DNA from: Oscillospiraceae bacterium
Lineage (GTDB): Bacteria > Bacillota > Clostridia > Oscillospirales > Oscillospiraceae
Reading direction: 5' to 3'
NCBI GenBank assembly: GCA_017482385.1
Contig: JAFUNI010000013.1
Location: 44,508-108,507, forward strand
DNA: 64,000 nt
Shown here: positions 8,937 to 17,704 of the stretch, in pieces
Layout: every line of letters begins with the position of its first letter
How positions within the stretch are numbered: position 1 is the stretch's first letter
Translations under genes and position numbers: made by a program
Notes under the pieces: model-generated
Told to the model about the DNA's origin: nothing
The model's input: the letters and a program-made list of their open reading frames with translations, nothing else
The model's database searches: none

Positions 8937-9695
8937 TTATTTTGCCACAATCACCTTAGCACCGGCAGTTTCCAATGCCTTTACCGCCTGGCGGCTGGCA
9001 TTGCTGTCGGTAATGACCAGGTCAATTTGGTCCAAAGTGCAGACATTGTTCATGGCTCGCACCCCCAGCTTGGTGGAGTCTGCCAGGGCAATGGCCTGTC
9101 TTGCATTGAGGGCCAGCTGCCGGTGCAGTCTTGCCTCGCCGATGTGGAAATCGGTGATGCCGTTTTCCGTGATACCGCCAATGCCGATAAAGGCCTTGTC
9201 CACATTGAAGTGCACCAAGTTCTCATCTGCCGGAAAGCCGGACAAGGTCAGTTCCTTGGCTCTTACCTGTCCGCCGGGCAGGATCACCGTGCATTCCGGG
9301 ATCTCGCTGAGCGCCACTGCGGTACGCAAGGCGTTGGTAAACACCGTGATAGGGCCGATATTCTTCATATACTGCACCATTGCCTGCACTGTGGTGCCTA
9401 CACCTAAATACACTGTATCGCCGGAACAAATCTGCTTTGCCGCCTCCTGGGCAATGGCATTTTTCTGCTGGTAATTCGCCTTGGCACGGCTGGCATACTC
9501 CGGCTCAGCGCTCAGAGAAACATTGAGGGCTGCACCGCCATAAACCTTACGCAGAACACCCTGCTGCTCCAAATAGTCTAAGTCCCGCCGCACAGTTTCG
9601 ATAGAAACGCCAAAGCGTTCCATCAGTTCCGCATTGGTAACTGTCCGCTGCCGGGTGATCAGCTCCATAATTTGACTTCTGCGTTCTAATTTCAC
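8937..9695 (-). CDS. DeoR/GlpR-family transcriptional regulator
   Basis: A 252-residue DeoR-family repressor, standard length. The winged helix is at residues 1-57 (ERRSQIMELITRQRTVTNAELMERFGVSIETVRRDLDYLEQQG), followed by the DeoR sensor domain, with KVYGGAALN linking them and the phosphosugar-binding GDTVYLGVGTTVQAM and ADSTKLGV segments. Members sense phosphorylated sugars or glycerol-3-phosphate. It lies directly upstream of the GlpA-like operon in the same direction, but has its own terminator at 8893-8935, so it likely represses the operon as a separate transcription unit. Confidence 0.88.
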   Translation of the reverse strand: MKLERRSQIMELITRQRTVTNAELMERFGVSIETVRRDLDYLEQQGVLRKVYGGAALNVSLSAEPEYASRAKANYQQKNAIAQEAAKQICSGDTVYLGVGTTVQAMVQYMKNIGPITVFTNALRTAVALSEIPECTVILPGGQVRAKELTLSGFPADENLVHFNVDKAFIGIGGITENGITDFHIGEARLHRQLALNARQAIALADSTKLGVRAMNNVCTLDQIDLVITDSNASRQAVKALETAGAKVIVAK

Positions 9696-9791
9696 AGCAG
9701 TTCCTCCCTATGTGTCAAAATCTAAAACATTGTCAAAACATTATCATAGACAGTATGCCACAGAAGCCAAAATTTGTCAAGCAATGGGAAT

Positions 9792-9820
9792 TTGCCAAAA
9801 CTGCAACTCGATGTTATAAT
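9792..9820 (+). promoter_or_regulatory. sigma-A promoter of the methyltransferase gene
   Basis: TTGCCA at 9792-9797, 17-base spacer, perfect TATAAT at 9815-9820, 35 bases before the start codon. Confidence 0.8.
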
Positions 9821-9855
9821 ACACCCAAACATAACGACCACACCGAGGTGCTATC

Positions 9856-10578
9856 ATGTACAGTGATGTATTTTGTAAAGTTTACAACGAGTTTGGATGG
9901 AATTATTACCCAGAGATATTTGGTCAGCAGCTGCTAACCTGGCTGCAGCGTCGGAATCTCCGCCCCAAAAGCAGTATGGATTTAGGATGTGGCACCGGTA
10001 TTCTGTGTAACATTTTGCACAGCAACGGCATTTGCGCCGCCGGTATGGATTTCTCCGCCGGTATGATTGAAATTGCCAAACAAGGAAATCCGGATATCTC
10101 CTACGAGGTTGCGGATATGGTCAGTTTCTGCCCGGATACCAATTTTGATCTTGTGACCTGCACCGGAGATGCGCTGAACCACATTTCCAACCTTTCTGAT
10201 GTGAAGCGAATCTTTGAGAATGTGCACCGCTACACTTCCCCTGGTGGCTATTTCATTTTCGATATTCTCAACGAACACGAGGTCTCCACCAGTGAGCCTT
10301 TTGAGATGGATTTCAGCGAAACAACACGGGTGTGGTTTCAAATGACCCGCCCGGAAATCAATCAGGTGAATCTAAAAGTTCGGGTATTTGAAAGCGGTCA
10401 GCTCCAGCTCGAAGAGAATATTAGAGAAACCATTCACGATCCAGCTGTAATTTGCAGTTTTTTACAACAAAGTGGTTTTATTGTAGAAAGCTGTACGGAC
10501 CGGCTTTTGGAGGACAGCAATCACGGCACCACTTGGTTTATCATTGCCCGTAAGCCTTACAGTATTGCCGACTCTTGA
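9856..10578 (+). CDS. class I SAM-dependent methyltransferase
   Basis: A 240-residue soluble protein. The SAM-binding motif I is SMDLGCGTGIL near residue 42, with acidic motif II MDFSAGMIEIA, and VTCTGDALNHISN as motif IV region. The fold is that of UbiE/SmtA-like small-molecule methyltransferases; the substrate is not known. It is transcribed alone, with a strong promoter and GAGGTG ribosome site, and ends in a bidirectional terminator shared with the large surface-protein gene. Confidence 0.85.
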   Translation: MYSDVFCKVYNEFGWNYYPEIFGQQLLTWLQRRNLRPKSSMDLGCGTGILCNILHSNGICAAGMDFSAGMIEIAKQGNPDISYEVADMVSFCPDTNFDLVTCTGDALNHISNLSDVKRIFENVHRYTSPGGYFIFDILNEHEVSTSEPFEMDFSETTRVWFQMTRPEINQVNLKVRVFESGQLQLEENIRETIHDPAVICSFLQQSGFIVESCTDRLLEDSNHGTTWFIIARKPYSIADS

Positions 10579-10617
10579 TACATGATCCCAAAATCAAATT
10601 GCCCTAAATGAAAGGCT

Positions 10618-10655
10618 AAGAGCGGTGACGGATGATTCCGTCACCGCTCTTTTTT
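10618..10655. terminator. bidirectional terminator
   Basis: A 14-bp perfect stem (AAGAGCGGTGACGG) with T run on the right and A-rich left flank, between convergent genes ending at 10578 and 10665. Confidence 0.88.
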
Positions 10656-10664
10656 GTGTTGCGC

Positions 10665-13600
10665 TTATTCGGCTTCCGTTTGCTTTTTCCAGGCATTGGC
10701 GGTGATGATAAATCCGCCGCAGCTGATGATAAGGAGGGTGAACCACAGGTTCACATGGAACGTATCACCGGTCTGGGGATTGTTGGCGAAAGGATCTTCC
10801 ACGGGGGGCTCAGTGGGAGCTTCCGTAGGAGCCTCGGTGGGGGCTTCGGTAGGAGCCTCGGTGGGAGCCTCAGTGGGAGCTTCGGTGGGCGCTTCCGTAG
10901 GAGCCTCAGTGGGAGCCGTAGTAGGCGCCTCGGTGGAAGCGGTAGTAGGTGCAGTGGTAGCTGCGGTGGTAGGTGCAGTGGTAGGTGCAGTAGTGGGAGC
11001 GGTGGTAGGAATGGTAGCAGGCGGGTTCACAGGGTTCACAACCTCGTTGGAGGTGTAGGGATTGCCGGCTACGATCGCCGTTGCTTCGTTTTCTACAACT
11101 GTGCCTTCTGCATTCTCGTTTACCACTACCTTGAAGGAAACGGTCATGCTGCTCCAGGCGGGAACACCGTTCAGATTCCAGGTGAGCTTGCCTTCGTTGT
11201 AGATGCCGTCCTTATCCGCAGAGCCGTCCACATAGGTCACATACCGGGAGAGGGTGTCGGTGATCTGGACATTCACAGCCGCATCGGTGGCGTTGGTGTA
11301 GGTCAGGGTGTAGACCAGCTCGTCGCCCTTATTGACCTTCTGTCCGTCGATGCTGACGGTGGTGTCTGCAGGAGCGAACACATCCTTCACCAGGGGATCT
11401 TTCACGGTGTGATTGACCACTTCGTTGGTGTAGTAGGTGTTCACGCCGTCCCGGACCACAGCGGTGTTGGGGACGATACCCTGGGTCTCGTTCACCTTTA
11501 CCTGGAAGGTCACGGTGACGCTTTCGCCCTTGGCAACATGCAGGATCCAGCTCAGGTGGGTACCCACATAGCTGCCGCCGTGGGAAGCAGAGCCTTCCAC
11601 ATAGGAGGTGTGGGCAGGAATGATATCCGTAATGTCCGCTACCACATTCTCACCGGTGTAGTTGGTATAGGTGATGAAGTAGGTGAGGATTTCGCCCGCG
11701 TTAACCTTCTGACCGTCGATGGTCTGGGTGGTGTTACCGGGCTTATAAACTTCCTTCTGGGTGACATCGTCGAAGTGAGCGTTGGTGAATTTCACATCGG
11801 CAGTGGCCTGTGCAGCAGCAGGAGCGGATGCGCCGGTAACCACATTGGTGATGGCAGCTCTCAGCTGGCCGTCGCCGATGTCGCTGACGGTCACAATGAA
11901 CTTGTGCTGGCTGCGGTCATATACCACATTCTCTGCAGGATCTGCAGTGTCTTCCACGACCAGGAAGAAGTAAGTGCCGGTGGTGTTGAAGATACCCTCG
12001 AAGGAGAATGCGCCACTGGGCACCTGCTTGGTGTCCAACAGCTTAGCCGGGTCAATGGCGAAGGTGTTGTCAGTTGCGTAGAGCTTGAAGGTGAACAGGG
12101 TGCCTGCGGGGATCTTGCTGTCGGCATCCACAAGTTCCTTAGTGCCGTTAAAGGTGACCTTGGCATCTGCTGCGGTGTAGGTGTTCTCGAACTTGATAGC
12201 GGTGTTCTCGACATTGGCAGCAGCGCTGAGAACGCCGAGGGCGTCGGTGACGGTCACTTTGACCTCTACGGGGTTCTGAACACCGTCGTAAGTCACGCCG
12301 GGCACATTGCCTGCGACTTCCTTGATGGTGTAGGTGTATTCACCGGCCTTGTCATAGGAAATTGCCTTGAAGGCAAAGCTGCCGTCAGCCTTGTTCTTGA
12401 CAGTTTCCAGAAGGGTGTTGCCCTCGTACAGCTCGAAGGAGAACTCGCCTTCCTTGGGTGCACGGCCATGGAGGACCTTGTGGCCGCCCAGGGCATACTC
12501 AGTGGGAGTGGGCTTATAGATATTTTGGAAGGTGACGACCTTGCCCACAGCATCCTCGAAGTAGTAGTTGGCATTTAACTTGCCGGTAGTGCTGTCGTTG
12601 GTGACTTCGATTACCAGGTCATAGATGGTGGGGTCGTAGTACATTCCGTTCAGAACCTTCTTGCCGGTAGCAGCATCGTCAGTTGCGCCGGCGGGGATAA
12701 CCTCGAAGATGTCGAGGGCAATTTTGGCTGCTTGGGCAAAGTGAATCTTGCCCTGATAGAGGGCTTCCGCATCCGGGTCAACGTAGGAGAAGGACACATT
12801 GCCGTCTGCATCGTTCTTGCCCACCATAACGGGGGTGGTGGTGCCGTCCAGGCAGATATGGAAGGTGAAGGCATCCTTTTCCAGGGTCTTGTCGATCAGC
12901 TTCTTCTTGACGATGCCGTTCAAATCCAGGATGAAATCCTCGGGATCATAGGTGTTGGAGAAGTAGATCCAACCCTTGTTGTTTTCCGAAACGTGGTAAG
13001 GGGGTTCCAGTTTTGCCGCATCGTTGTGAGGCGCAATGGTCATAGTAGCGGTGAGCTTGCCTGCCACATCCTCTACGACTACAGTTACGAAATACTGGGC
13101 CTCGGAGTATTTCCAGCCGGGCTTTGCGGTGTTTTCCTCGTAAACGATGTAGTAGTGAGTTCCGATCTGCGCTCTGGTGTAAACACCGCTGATACGGGCT
13201 TCACCGGCTGCATCGGAGTAAATGGTATTCAGAGGGGTCTCGGGGGCGTTGGGGTCCAGCGGAGTTCCGTTGGCGTCCACCGCGATGGAGCGGAACTTGA
13301 AGCCGGCTGCGGAAATGGTGCTGTCGCCGCCGATGTTGTAGATAATCTTACGGATGTCCATACTGATGGGAGCGGTATCGTAGGTGTTGGTGAACTGGGT
13401 GACGTAATCCAGCGCGCTGTCACCTACGGTGTTTGTGATCTCGGCATTGTTGCTGCCGATGACCTTAGCTTCCAGCTGGCCACCGTTGTCGGTAACCACC
13501 ACATCAAAGGTGTAGATCGTGCGGTCATAGGAAATGTTGTCCACATCGCCCTTCTTCTCGACGACACTGTAGGAATAGGTGCCCTCTTCGGTAAAGGTCT

Positions 13601-16600
13601 CGTTTGCCAAAACATTCTCAATGGTCACAGACTTGGTGCCGTATTCCTGGGCTGCGTAGTCGATCTGGCCCTGCTTGATGGGATTGGCAACATCGTGCTT
13701 GTAAACTTCAAAGGAGAAGGAGCCGCCGTTCAAGAGGGAAACTACGCTTGCGTCAGCGAAGGTCTTGTTGACCACAACATCCAGATCCACAGTGGTTTCT
13801 GTGGGGGTGTAGTGGTTCAGAACAACTGCGGTGGCGCTGCCGGTGGAAGGAATGACCACCTGATTGTCAGCGTCGGCAGTTTCTCCGGAGTGATTGCGGG
13901 TGCGGTAGGTCACTGCGAAGTTGCTGCCGGGATCTGCCTCAGTAACGGTGACAGGCGTGCCTGCCGGCAGGTCAAGGATCTCGACGGTCTGTCTTGCCTT
14001 GAGCAGGAAAGGTATCTTGCCGGCGCTATCCACGGTCACTTCATAAGGATCGATATAGGCGCTGTTCTTCACGGTGAATTTCTTACCGATAAAGGCAGAG
14101 CCCACACTGACCGTGATATCAAATTTCTTGTCCAACACACTGGCGGGAACATTGTGGTCGCTGGTGATCTCTTTTGTGATGAAGAGGTTGCCATACTTGT
14201 TGGGGGCGTTGGTGACAGTTGCGGAAGCAAACTGTGCAGCGCCGTTTTGCAGCACATCACTCAGCAGAGGAACGCGGACAGTGGCGGTCTTGCTCTCGAT
14301 GTAGTAATCGCCCTTTACATTCTCGCCGATGGTGCATTCCGTGCCGCCGGGGATGCCGCTAATATAAACGGTTTCTCCTGCCTTGACATTCACGGTCAGC
14401 ACATTGCCGGTGTAGGTGGAGGCCAGGGTGTTGCCGTTTGCATCCACGACCACAGGGTCGGCGACCACACCGGCAGGAACGGTAACAGTCAGCTCATAGA
14501 GATCGTCGGGATTGCCGATGGCCTCGGTGACAGCCTTGGTCAGAGCAATGCCGGTGTCGATATTCAGCGTGATACGGCCGTTGTTGCCCAGCCATACGAC
14601 CACATCGTTGCCGTGGTGTGCGGAGGCGTTTTCGTGGGTATACACGGGGGCATAGCGGTCGATAGCGGAGTCGGTGAGATTATTGCCCTTGGCAACCGTC
14701 ATGTTATGCAGACGGCTGGTACGCAGAGAGCCCACACCCAGCACAGCATACAGCTCAGCGTTGGGATTTGCCTGCAAATAGGCAGCAGCCTCAGCGGCGG
14801 AGGTAACCGCGCCGTTATTCAGGTATGTCTTGGTGGTTGCATCGTAGAAGCCGACGGATTCTCTCAGAAGACTCCAGTTGGTGTAAACCAGGTAGCTGAC
14901 TTCCTCTGCCGTATTGGCAGCATCGGTCTGCAATGCGGTGGGACGCCAGAATTTTACATAGGTATAAACCTGGTGGTCAACGGGGTTTTGGGTGTTATCC
15001 ATATCTGCGTTGTATTGCAGGTAGGTGTTGTAGTCAAGATCGGTGAGAACATAATTCTCTGTATTGTAATCCACACCGTAAAGGCCGTCTTCCCACTGGA
15101 CGGGAGCACCGTTTTCTTTGGTAACGGCAGAGAAGATTCTCTGGTTGGCCTGGTGGTAGTAGTATCTGTTTTCCGGGGAGGGCTGGAAGCCTACGTGGGC
15201 ATCGCCATAGTAGACCTTGCCACTGGCATCAGCAGAATTCATCACACCGAACCGATTGCTGTAGAAGGATACAGTGCCGTCGGCATTGGGGGTGTAACCC
15301 TGGATCTTGGAAACATCAACCTCGCCGTTGGGCAGCAGAATGTCGGAAGCCACACCCACGGTGTAGTACACCCGCAAAGGCGCCTGCTTCAGCTCGGTGA
15401 TGGTGGCGGTGGTATCGTCGCCGATGGTTTCGGACTCTACCTTCTCCATAATAATGGGAAGGATCTCCTGGTTGATCTTGATTTCCAGCTTCTGGACACC
15501 GTCTTCCACGGTCACGGAGATGGTGATATCCTCAGCGGTATTCCAGCTTTCGTTGGTAGTGGGGTTGCTGCCGGTGCCGGCATCCACAGTGTAGGTGCCG
15601 TTGGCGTTCTTCACCACGCCGTAGGAGGAGCCAAACAGGGTAATAGCCTGGATCTCCTTGATCTCCATATGCTGACCGATGAAATCCACATAGATCAGAG
15701 GGGTATCGTCCACGCCTGTGCCGCCGGACTGTGTAGTGCTGTCGGAGATGGGATTGAAGGCGCTGGAAATCAGCTCCTTATAGATCTGCTGGAAGGCATC
15801 CTGCAGGTTGGCGTTGGTCACGTCATAGTAGGAGTCCACATAGTGGATGTTGGCAGCGATCTTGGCATCGGTGATGGCGCCGTTTAAGTTGGGGTAGTTG
15901 TGGTCAAAGGTCCATTCGCTGCTGCCCCAGCCGCCCCAGCCGCCGCCGTTGGTAACGGTCCGGCCACTTGCCCAGGTCTGGAAATCGCTGTAAGCATTCG
16001 AGGCAGCATAGTTGCTGCTGTTAAAGCCGTAGGAAGGATCTGCGGGGTTCATCAGCAGACGGGCGGTGGTGTTGGTACCCAAGTCAACGCCCACGCTGTA
16101 GACCATATGGTCAGCGCCGTAGTTTTCTTCCACCTTGGCCTTGTTGTAGGCAGCATTCAGCAGAGTGCTTAAGTACAGATTGTCGCCGGAGGCGCTGTCA
16201 GAGCCGGTGATGTTATAGAAGCTTGCTCTGTTGGCCCGGTTTGCCTGGCCGTCGGTCAGAACGATGGATACAGGGACGCGGCCTTCGGTATTGGTGGCAT
16301 TTGCCAGAATATTGAAGCCTCTGTCGATACCGGCCTGCAGGTTGGTGCCCATGGTATAACCGCTGTCCTTACCCAGCTGGCGGTTGCTGTTGTCGTAAGC
16401 GTAAACAACACCGGCATCCGCTTGGTTGTTGTTATAGTAGTTGTTGACTACCAGCTTGACGCCGTTTGTATAAGAAGCCAGGGGCAGGACGGTCTCGCTA
16501 TCGTAGTTGTAGGTCACGATGGCAATGCGCACATCGTGAATGGTAAGCAGATTCTCCAGCAGTGCATTGGCGGCAGTAATAGTCCGCTCCAGGCGGGTCA

Positions 16601-17036
16601 CACCCTGGCTGTCCTCATCGTCCATAGAGGTGGAGGTGTCCATCACCAGTACCACATCCATAGGGCCACCGGAGGTAACAGTTTCCTTGGAGGTCATGGT
16701 AGAGCCCAAAGCAGAGAAAATGACCTGGAAGGCCTCGTCGTCTGCCAGGGAGACCTGGAAGGAGGAGCCTGCCTCACCTCTGGTGTTGAGGAGGGCGGTG
16801 TCGCCGTTCTTATAAACGGACTTGTCGACCCACACACGGCCGGCATAGCGGTTGCCATCGGCATCGGTGCCCATCATGGATTCAAAGGTGTGGGCTGTGC
16901 CGGGGTCTACAACGGTTTCTGTTACAGTGGATTGGGCTACAGGGTCTGCCGCAGCAACCAGCGGAACATAGCTGGCGATCAGCGCTAAGCAAACCAGCAG
17001 GCTGGTAAGTCTTTTGGTAAGGGATGTCTTCTTCAT
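10665..17036 (-). CDS. giant VWA/pilin-repeat surface protein with NPQTG anchor
   Basis: About 2,123 residues. Start is ATG 17036 (MKKTSLTKRLTSLLVCLALIASYVPLVAAAD), which gives a clean Sec signal peptide and has AAGGAGG eight bases upstream; an earlier in-frame start at 17102 lacks this. Order: signal peptide; von Willebrand factor A domain with MIDAS VLVMDTSTSMDD near residue 135; a long middle with Cna-B/Spy0128 (FctA)-like isopeptide pilin repeats (several FSFE..Y.YTI.E and YD...FTV.V.D blocks); two DUF11 repeats (KEVYKPGNTTQTIDGQKVNAGE and VKDVFAPADTTVSIDGQKVNKGDE); a Thr/Glu-Ala-Pro stalk; then NNPQTGDTF, a membrane helix and a basic tail. NPQTG is a sortase-type anchor signal. It should be a wall-attached adhesin. 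No sortase gene is in the window. Confidence 0.9.
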   Translation of the reverse strand: MKKTSLTKRLTSLLVCLALIASYVPLVAAADPVAQSTVTETVVDPGTAHTFESMMGTDADGNRYAGRVWVDKSVYKNGDTALLNTRGEAGSSFQVSLADDEAFQVIFSALGSTMTSKETVTSGGPMDVVLVMDTSTSMDDEDSQGVTRLERTITAANALLENLLTIHDVRIAIVTYNYDSETVLPLASYTNGVKLVVNNYYNNNQADAGVVYAYDNSNRQLGKDSGYTMGTNLQAGIDRGFNILANATNTEGRVPVSIVLTDGQANRANRASFYNITGSDSASGDNLYLSTLLNAAYNKAKVEENYGADHMVYSVGVDLGTNTTARLLMNPADPSYGFNSSNYAASNAYSDFQTWASGRTVTNGGGWGGWGSSEWTFDHNYPNLNGAITDAKIAANIHYVDSYYDVTNANLQDAFQQIYKELISSAFNPISDSTTQSGGTGVDDTPLIYVDFIGQHMEIKEIQAITLFGSSYGVVKNANGTYTVDAGTGSNPTTNESWNTAEDITISVTVEDGVQKLEIKINQEILPIIMEKVESETIGDDTTATITELKQAPLRVYYTVGVASDILLPNGEVDVSKIQGYTPNADGTVSFYSNRFGVMNSADASGKVYYGDAHVGFQPSPENRYYYHQANQRIFSAVTKENGAPVQWEDGLYGVDYNTENYVLTDLDYNTYLQYNADMDNTQNPVDHQVYTYVKFWRPTALQTDAANTAEEVSYLVYTNWSLLRESVGFYDATTKTYLNNGAVTSAAEAAAYLQANPNAELYAVLGVGSLRTSRLHNMTVAKGNNLTDSAIDRYAPVYTHENASAHHGNDVVVWLGNNGRITLNIDTGIALTKAVTEAIGNPDDLYELTVTVPAGVVADPVVVDANGNTLASTYTGNVLTVNVKAGETVYISGIPGGTECTIGENVKGDYYIESKTATVRVPLLSDVLQNGAAQFASATVTNAPNKYGNLFITKEITSDHNVPASVLDKKFDITVSVGSAFIGKKFTVKNSAYIDPYEVTVDSAGKIPFLLKARQTVEILDLPAGTPVTVTEADPGSNFAVTYRTRNHSGETADADNQVVIPSTGSATAVVLNHYTPTETTVDLDVVVNKTFADASVVSLLNGGSFSFEVYKHDVANPIKQGQIDYAAQEYGTKSVTIENVLANETFTEEGTYSYSVVEKKGDVDNISYDRTIYTFDVVVTDNGGQLEAKVIGSNNAEITNTVGDSALDYVTQFTNTYDTAPISMDIRKIIYNIGGDSTISAAGFKFRSIAVDANGTPLDPNAPETPLNTIYSDAAGEARISGVYTRAQIGTHYYIVYEENTAKPGWKYSEAQYFVTVVVEDVAGKLTATMTIAPHNDAAKLEPPYHVSENNKGWIYFSNTYDPEDFILDLNGIVKKKLIDKTLEKDAFTFHICLDGTTTPVMVGKNDADGNVSFSYVDPDAEALYQGKIHFAQAAKIALDIFEVIPAGATDDAATGKKVLNGMYYDPTIYDLVIEVTNDSTTGKLNANYYFEDAVGKVVTFQNIYKPTPTEYALGGHKVLHGRAPKEGEFSFELYEGNTLLETVKNKADGSFAFKAISYDKAGEYTYTIKEVAGNVPGVTYDGVQNPVEVKVTVTDALGVLSAAANVENTAIKFENTYTAADAKVTFNGTKELVDADSKIPAGTLFTFKLYATDNTFAIDPAKLLDTKQVPSGAFSFEGIFNTTGTYFFLVVEDTADPAENVVYDRSQHKFIVTVSDIGDGQLRAAITNVVTGASAPAAAQATADVKFTNAHFDDVTQKEVYKPGNTTQTIDGQKVNAGEILTYFITYTNYTGENVVADITDIIPAHTSYVEGSASHGGSYVGTHLSWILHVAKGESVTVTFQVKVNETQGIVPNTAVVRDGVNTYYTNEVVNHTVKDPLVKDVFAPADTTVSIDGQKVNKGDELVYTLTYTNATDAAVNVQITDTLSRYVTYVDGSADKDGIYNEGKLTWNLNGVPAWSSMTVSFKVVVNENAEGTVVENEATAIVAGNPYTSNEVVNPVNPPATIPTTAPTTAPTTAPTTAATTAPTTASTEAPTTAPTEAPTEAPTEAPTEAPTEAPTEAPTEAPTEAPTEPPVEDPFANNPQTGDTFHVNLWFTLLIISCGGFIITANAWKKQTEAE
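10806..11010. repeat. 12-bp tandem repeats encoding the TTAP/TEAP stalk
   Basis: About seventeen four-codon units encode TTAP then TEAP near the C-terminus of the surface protein. The units are almost uniform, so copy number probably varies between strains. Confidence 0.88.
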
Positions 17037-17076
17037 ATTGTATATCCTCCTTGGATGATTTGGGTAGTTGGTGTTG

Positions 17077-17433
17077 TCATTCACTCTGCATTTCCCCCGC
17101 ATCTATTTTATTGTGGGGACAGGAGCAGATTCCCAGCAGTTCCTCGCAGTGTTGGTAATAAGCGCATTCTTCGCAAGTGCTGTTTACATCGCGTTTTCCT
17201 GTAAAGTGGGAACAGGGGGTTTGGATCGCTGTTATAAAAGGGATCCCTGTATCGGTGTACTGGGGAGACTTGACAAAGTCCGGGTAAATTTCCATGGGCT
17301 CTGCGAACTTGTTATGTCTGTCGCATTCCTCATAAAATCCGTACCGTATTTCGAAGGTCTTGCCGTGTGCCTGAATGATCTTAAATAGATCTCCTTCTTT
17401 CGGCGGGATATTCGGTTGTAACTGGGTAAACAT
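17077..17433 (-). CDS. Cys-rich conserved-looking protein, 118 aa, upstream of the surface protein
   Basis: Start ATG 17433 (MFTQLQPNIPPKEGDLFKI) has AAGGAGG with good spacing; the frame is open further upstream but that part crosses an inverted repeat and is not convincing. The C-terminus carries C-x2-C-x4-YQHC-x6-CSC motifs (CEECAYYQHCEELLGICSC), which could bind zinc or an iron-sulfur cluster. No signal peptide, so cytoplasmic. It lies 40 bases before the giant adhesin and probably shares its transcript. Function unknown. Confidence 0.75.
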   Translation of the reverse strand: MFTQLQPNIPPKEGDLFKIIQAHGKTFEIRYGFYEECDRHNKFAEPMEIYPDFVKSPQYTDTGIPFITAIQTPCSHFTGKRDVNSTCEECAYYQHCEELLGICSCPHNKIDAGEMQSE

Positions 17434-17623
17434 CTCGGTCCTCCTTAAAAAGAGAATCTGCCATACTGTTATCGGCTTGACAACAGTATAGCAGATCGAT
17501 GCTTTCTTGGGTATTACCTTGCAGGTCAAAAAAAGTGCAAAGATTTTTCGATCCCGCATAACTTTAGGGACGGGGTTTGGATATGGGAGCATAACTTTTG
17601 GGGTGGCTTTGGGATATATATTC

Positions 17624-17699
17624 GTAGGGGAGGGATAGCATCCCTCCCGGATGCGATAAAAAGAATCACCTTGCGGGAGGCATACTATGCCTCCCCTAC
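17624..17699. repeat. short inverted-repeat element (REP/MITE-like)
   Basis: Ends GTAGGGGAG and CTCCCCTAC are perfect terminal inverted repeats, with internal inverted repeats GGGATAGCATCCC and GGGAGGCATACTATGCCTCCC. It sits in the 270-base gap between the Cys-rich gene and the regulator. Left of it (17557-17605) GCATAACTTT..GGG occurs twice. It has no coding capacity; it looks like a mobile or palindromic repeat unit. Confidence 0.6.
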
Positions 17700-17704
17700 A
17701 AAAA

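Noticed and set aside
12732-15887. A 3.1-kb open frame (1,051 codons) on the plus strand opposite the giant adhesin
   Set aside because: It lies wholly antisense to a gene with signal peptide, domains and anchor; the antisense protein is Gly/Val/His-rich without known motifs and has no ribosome site. It is a codon-bias shadow. The 648-codon frame at 10632-12578 is the same case.
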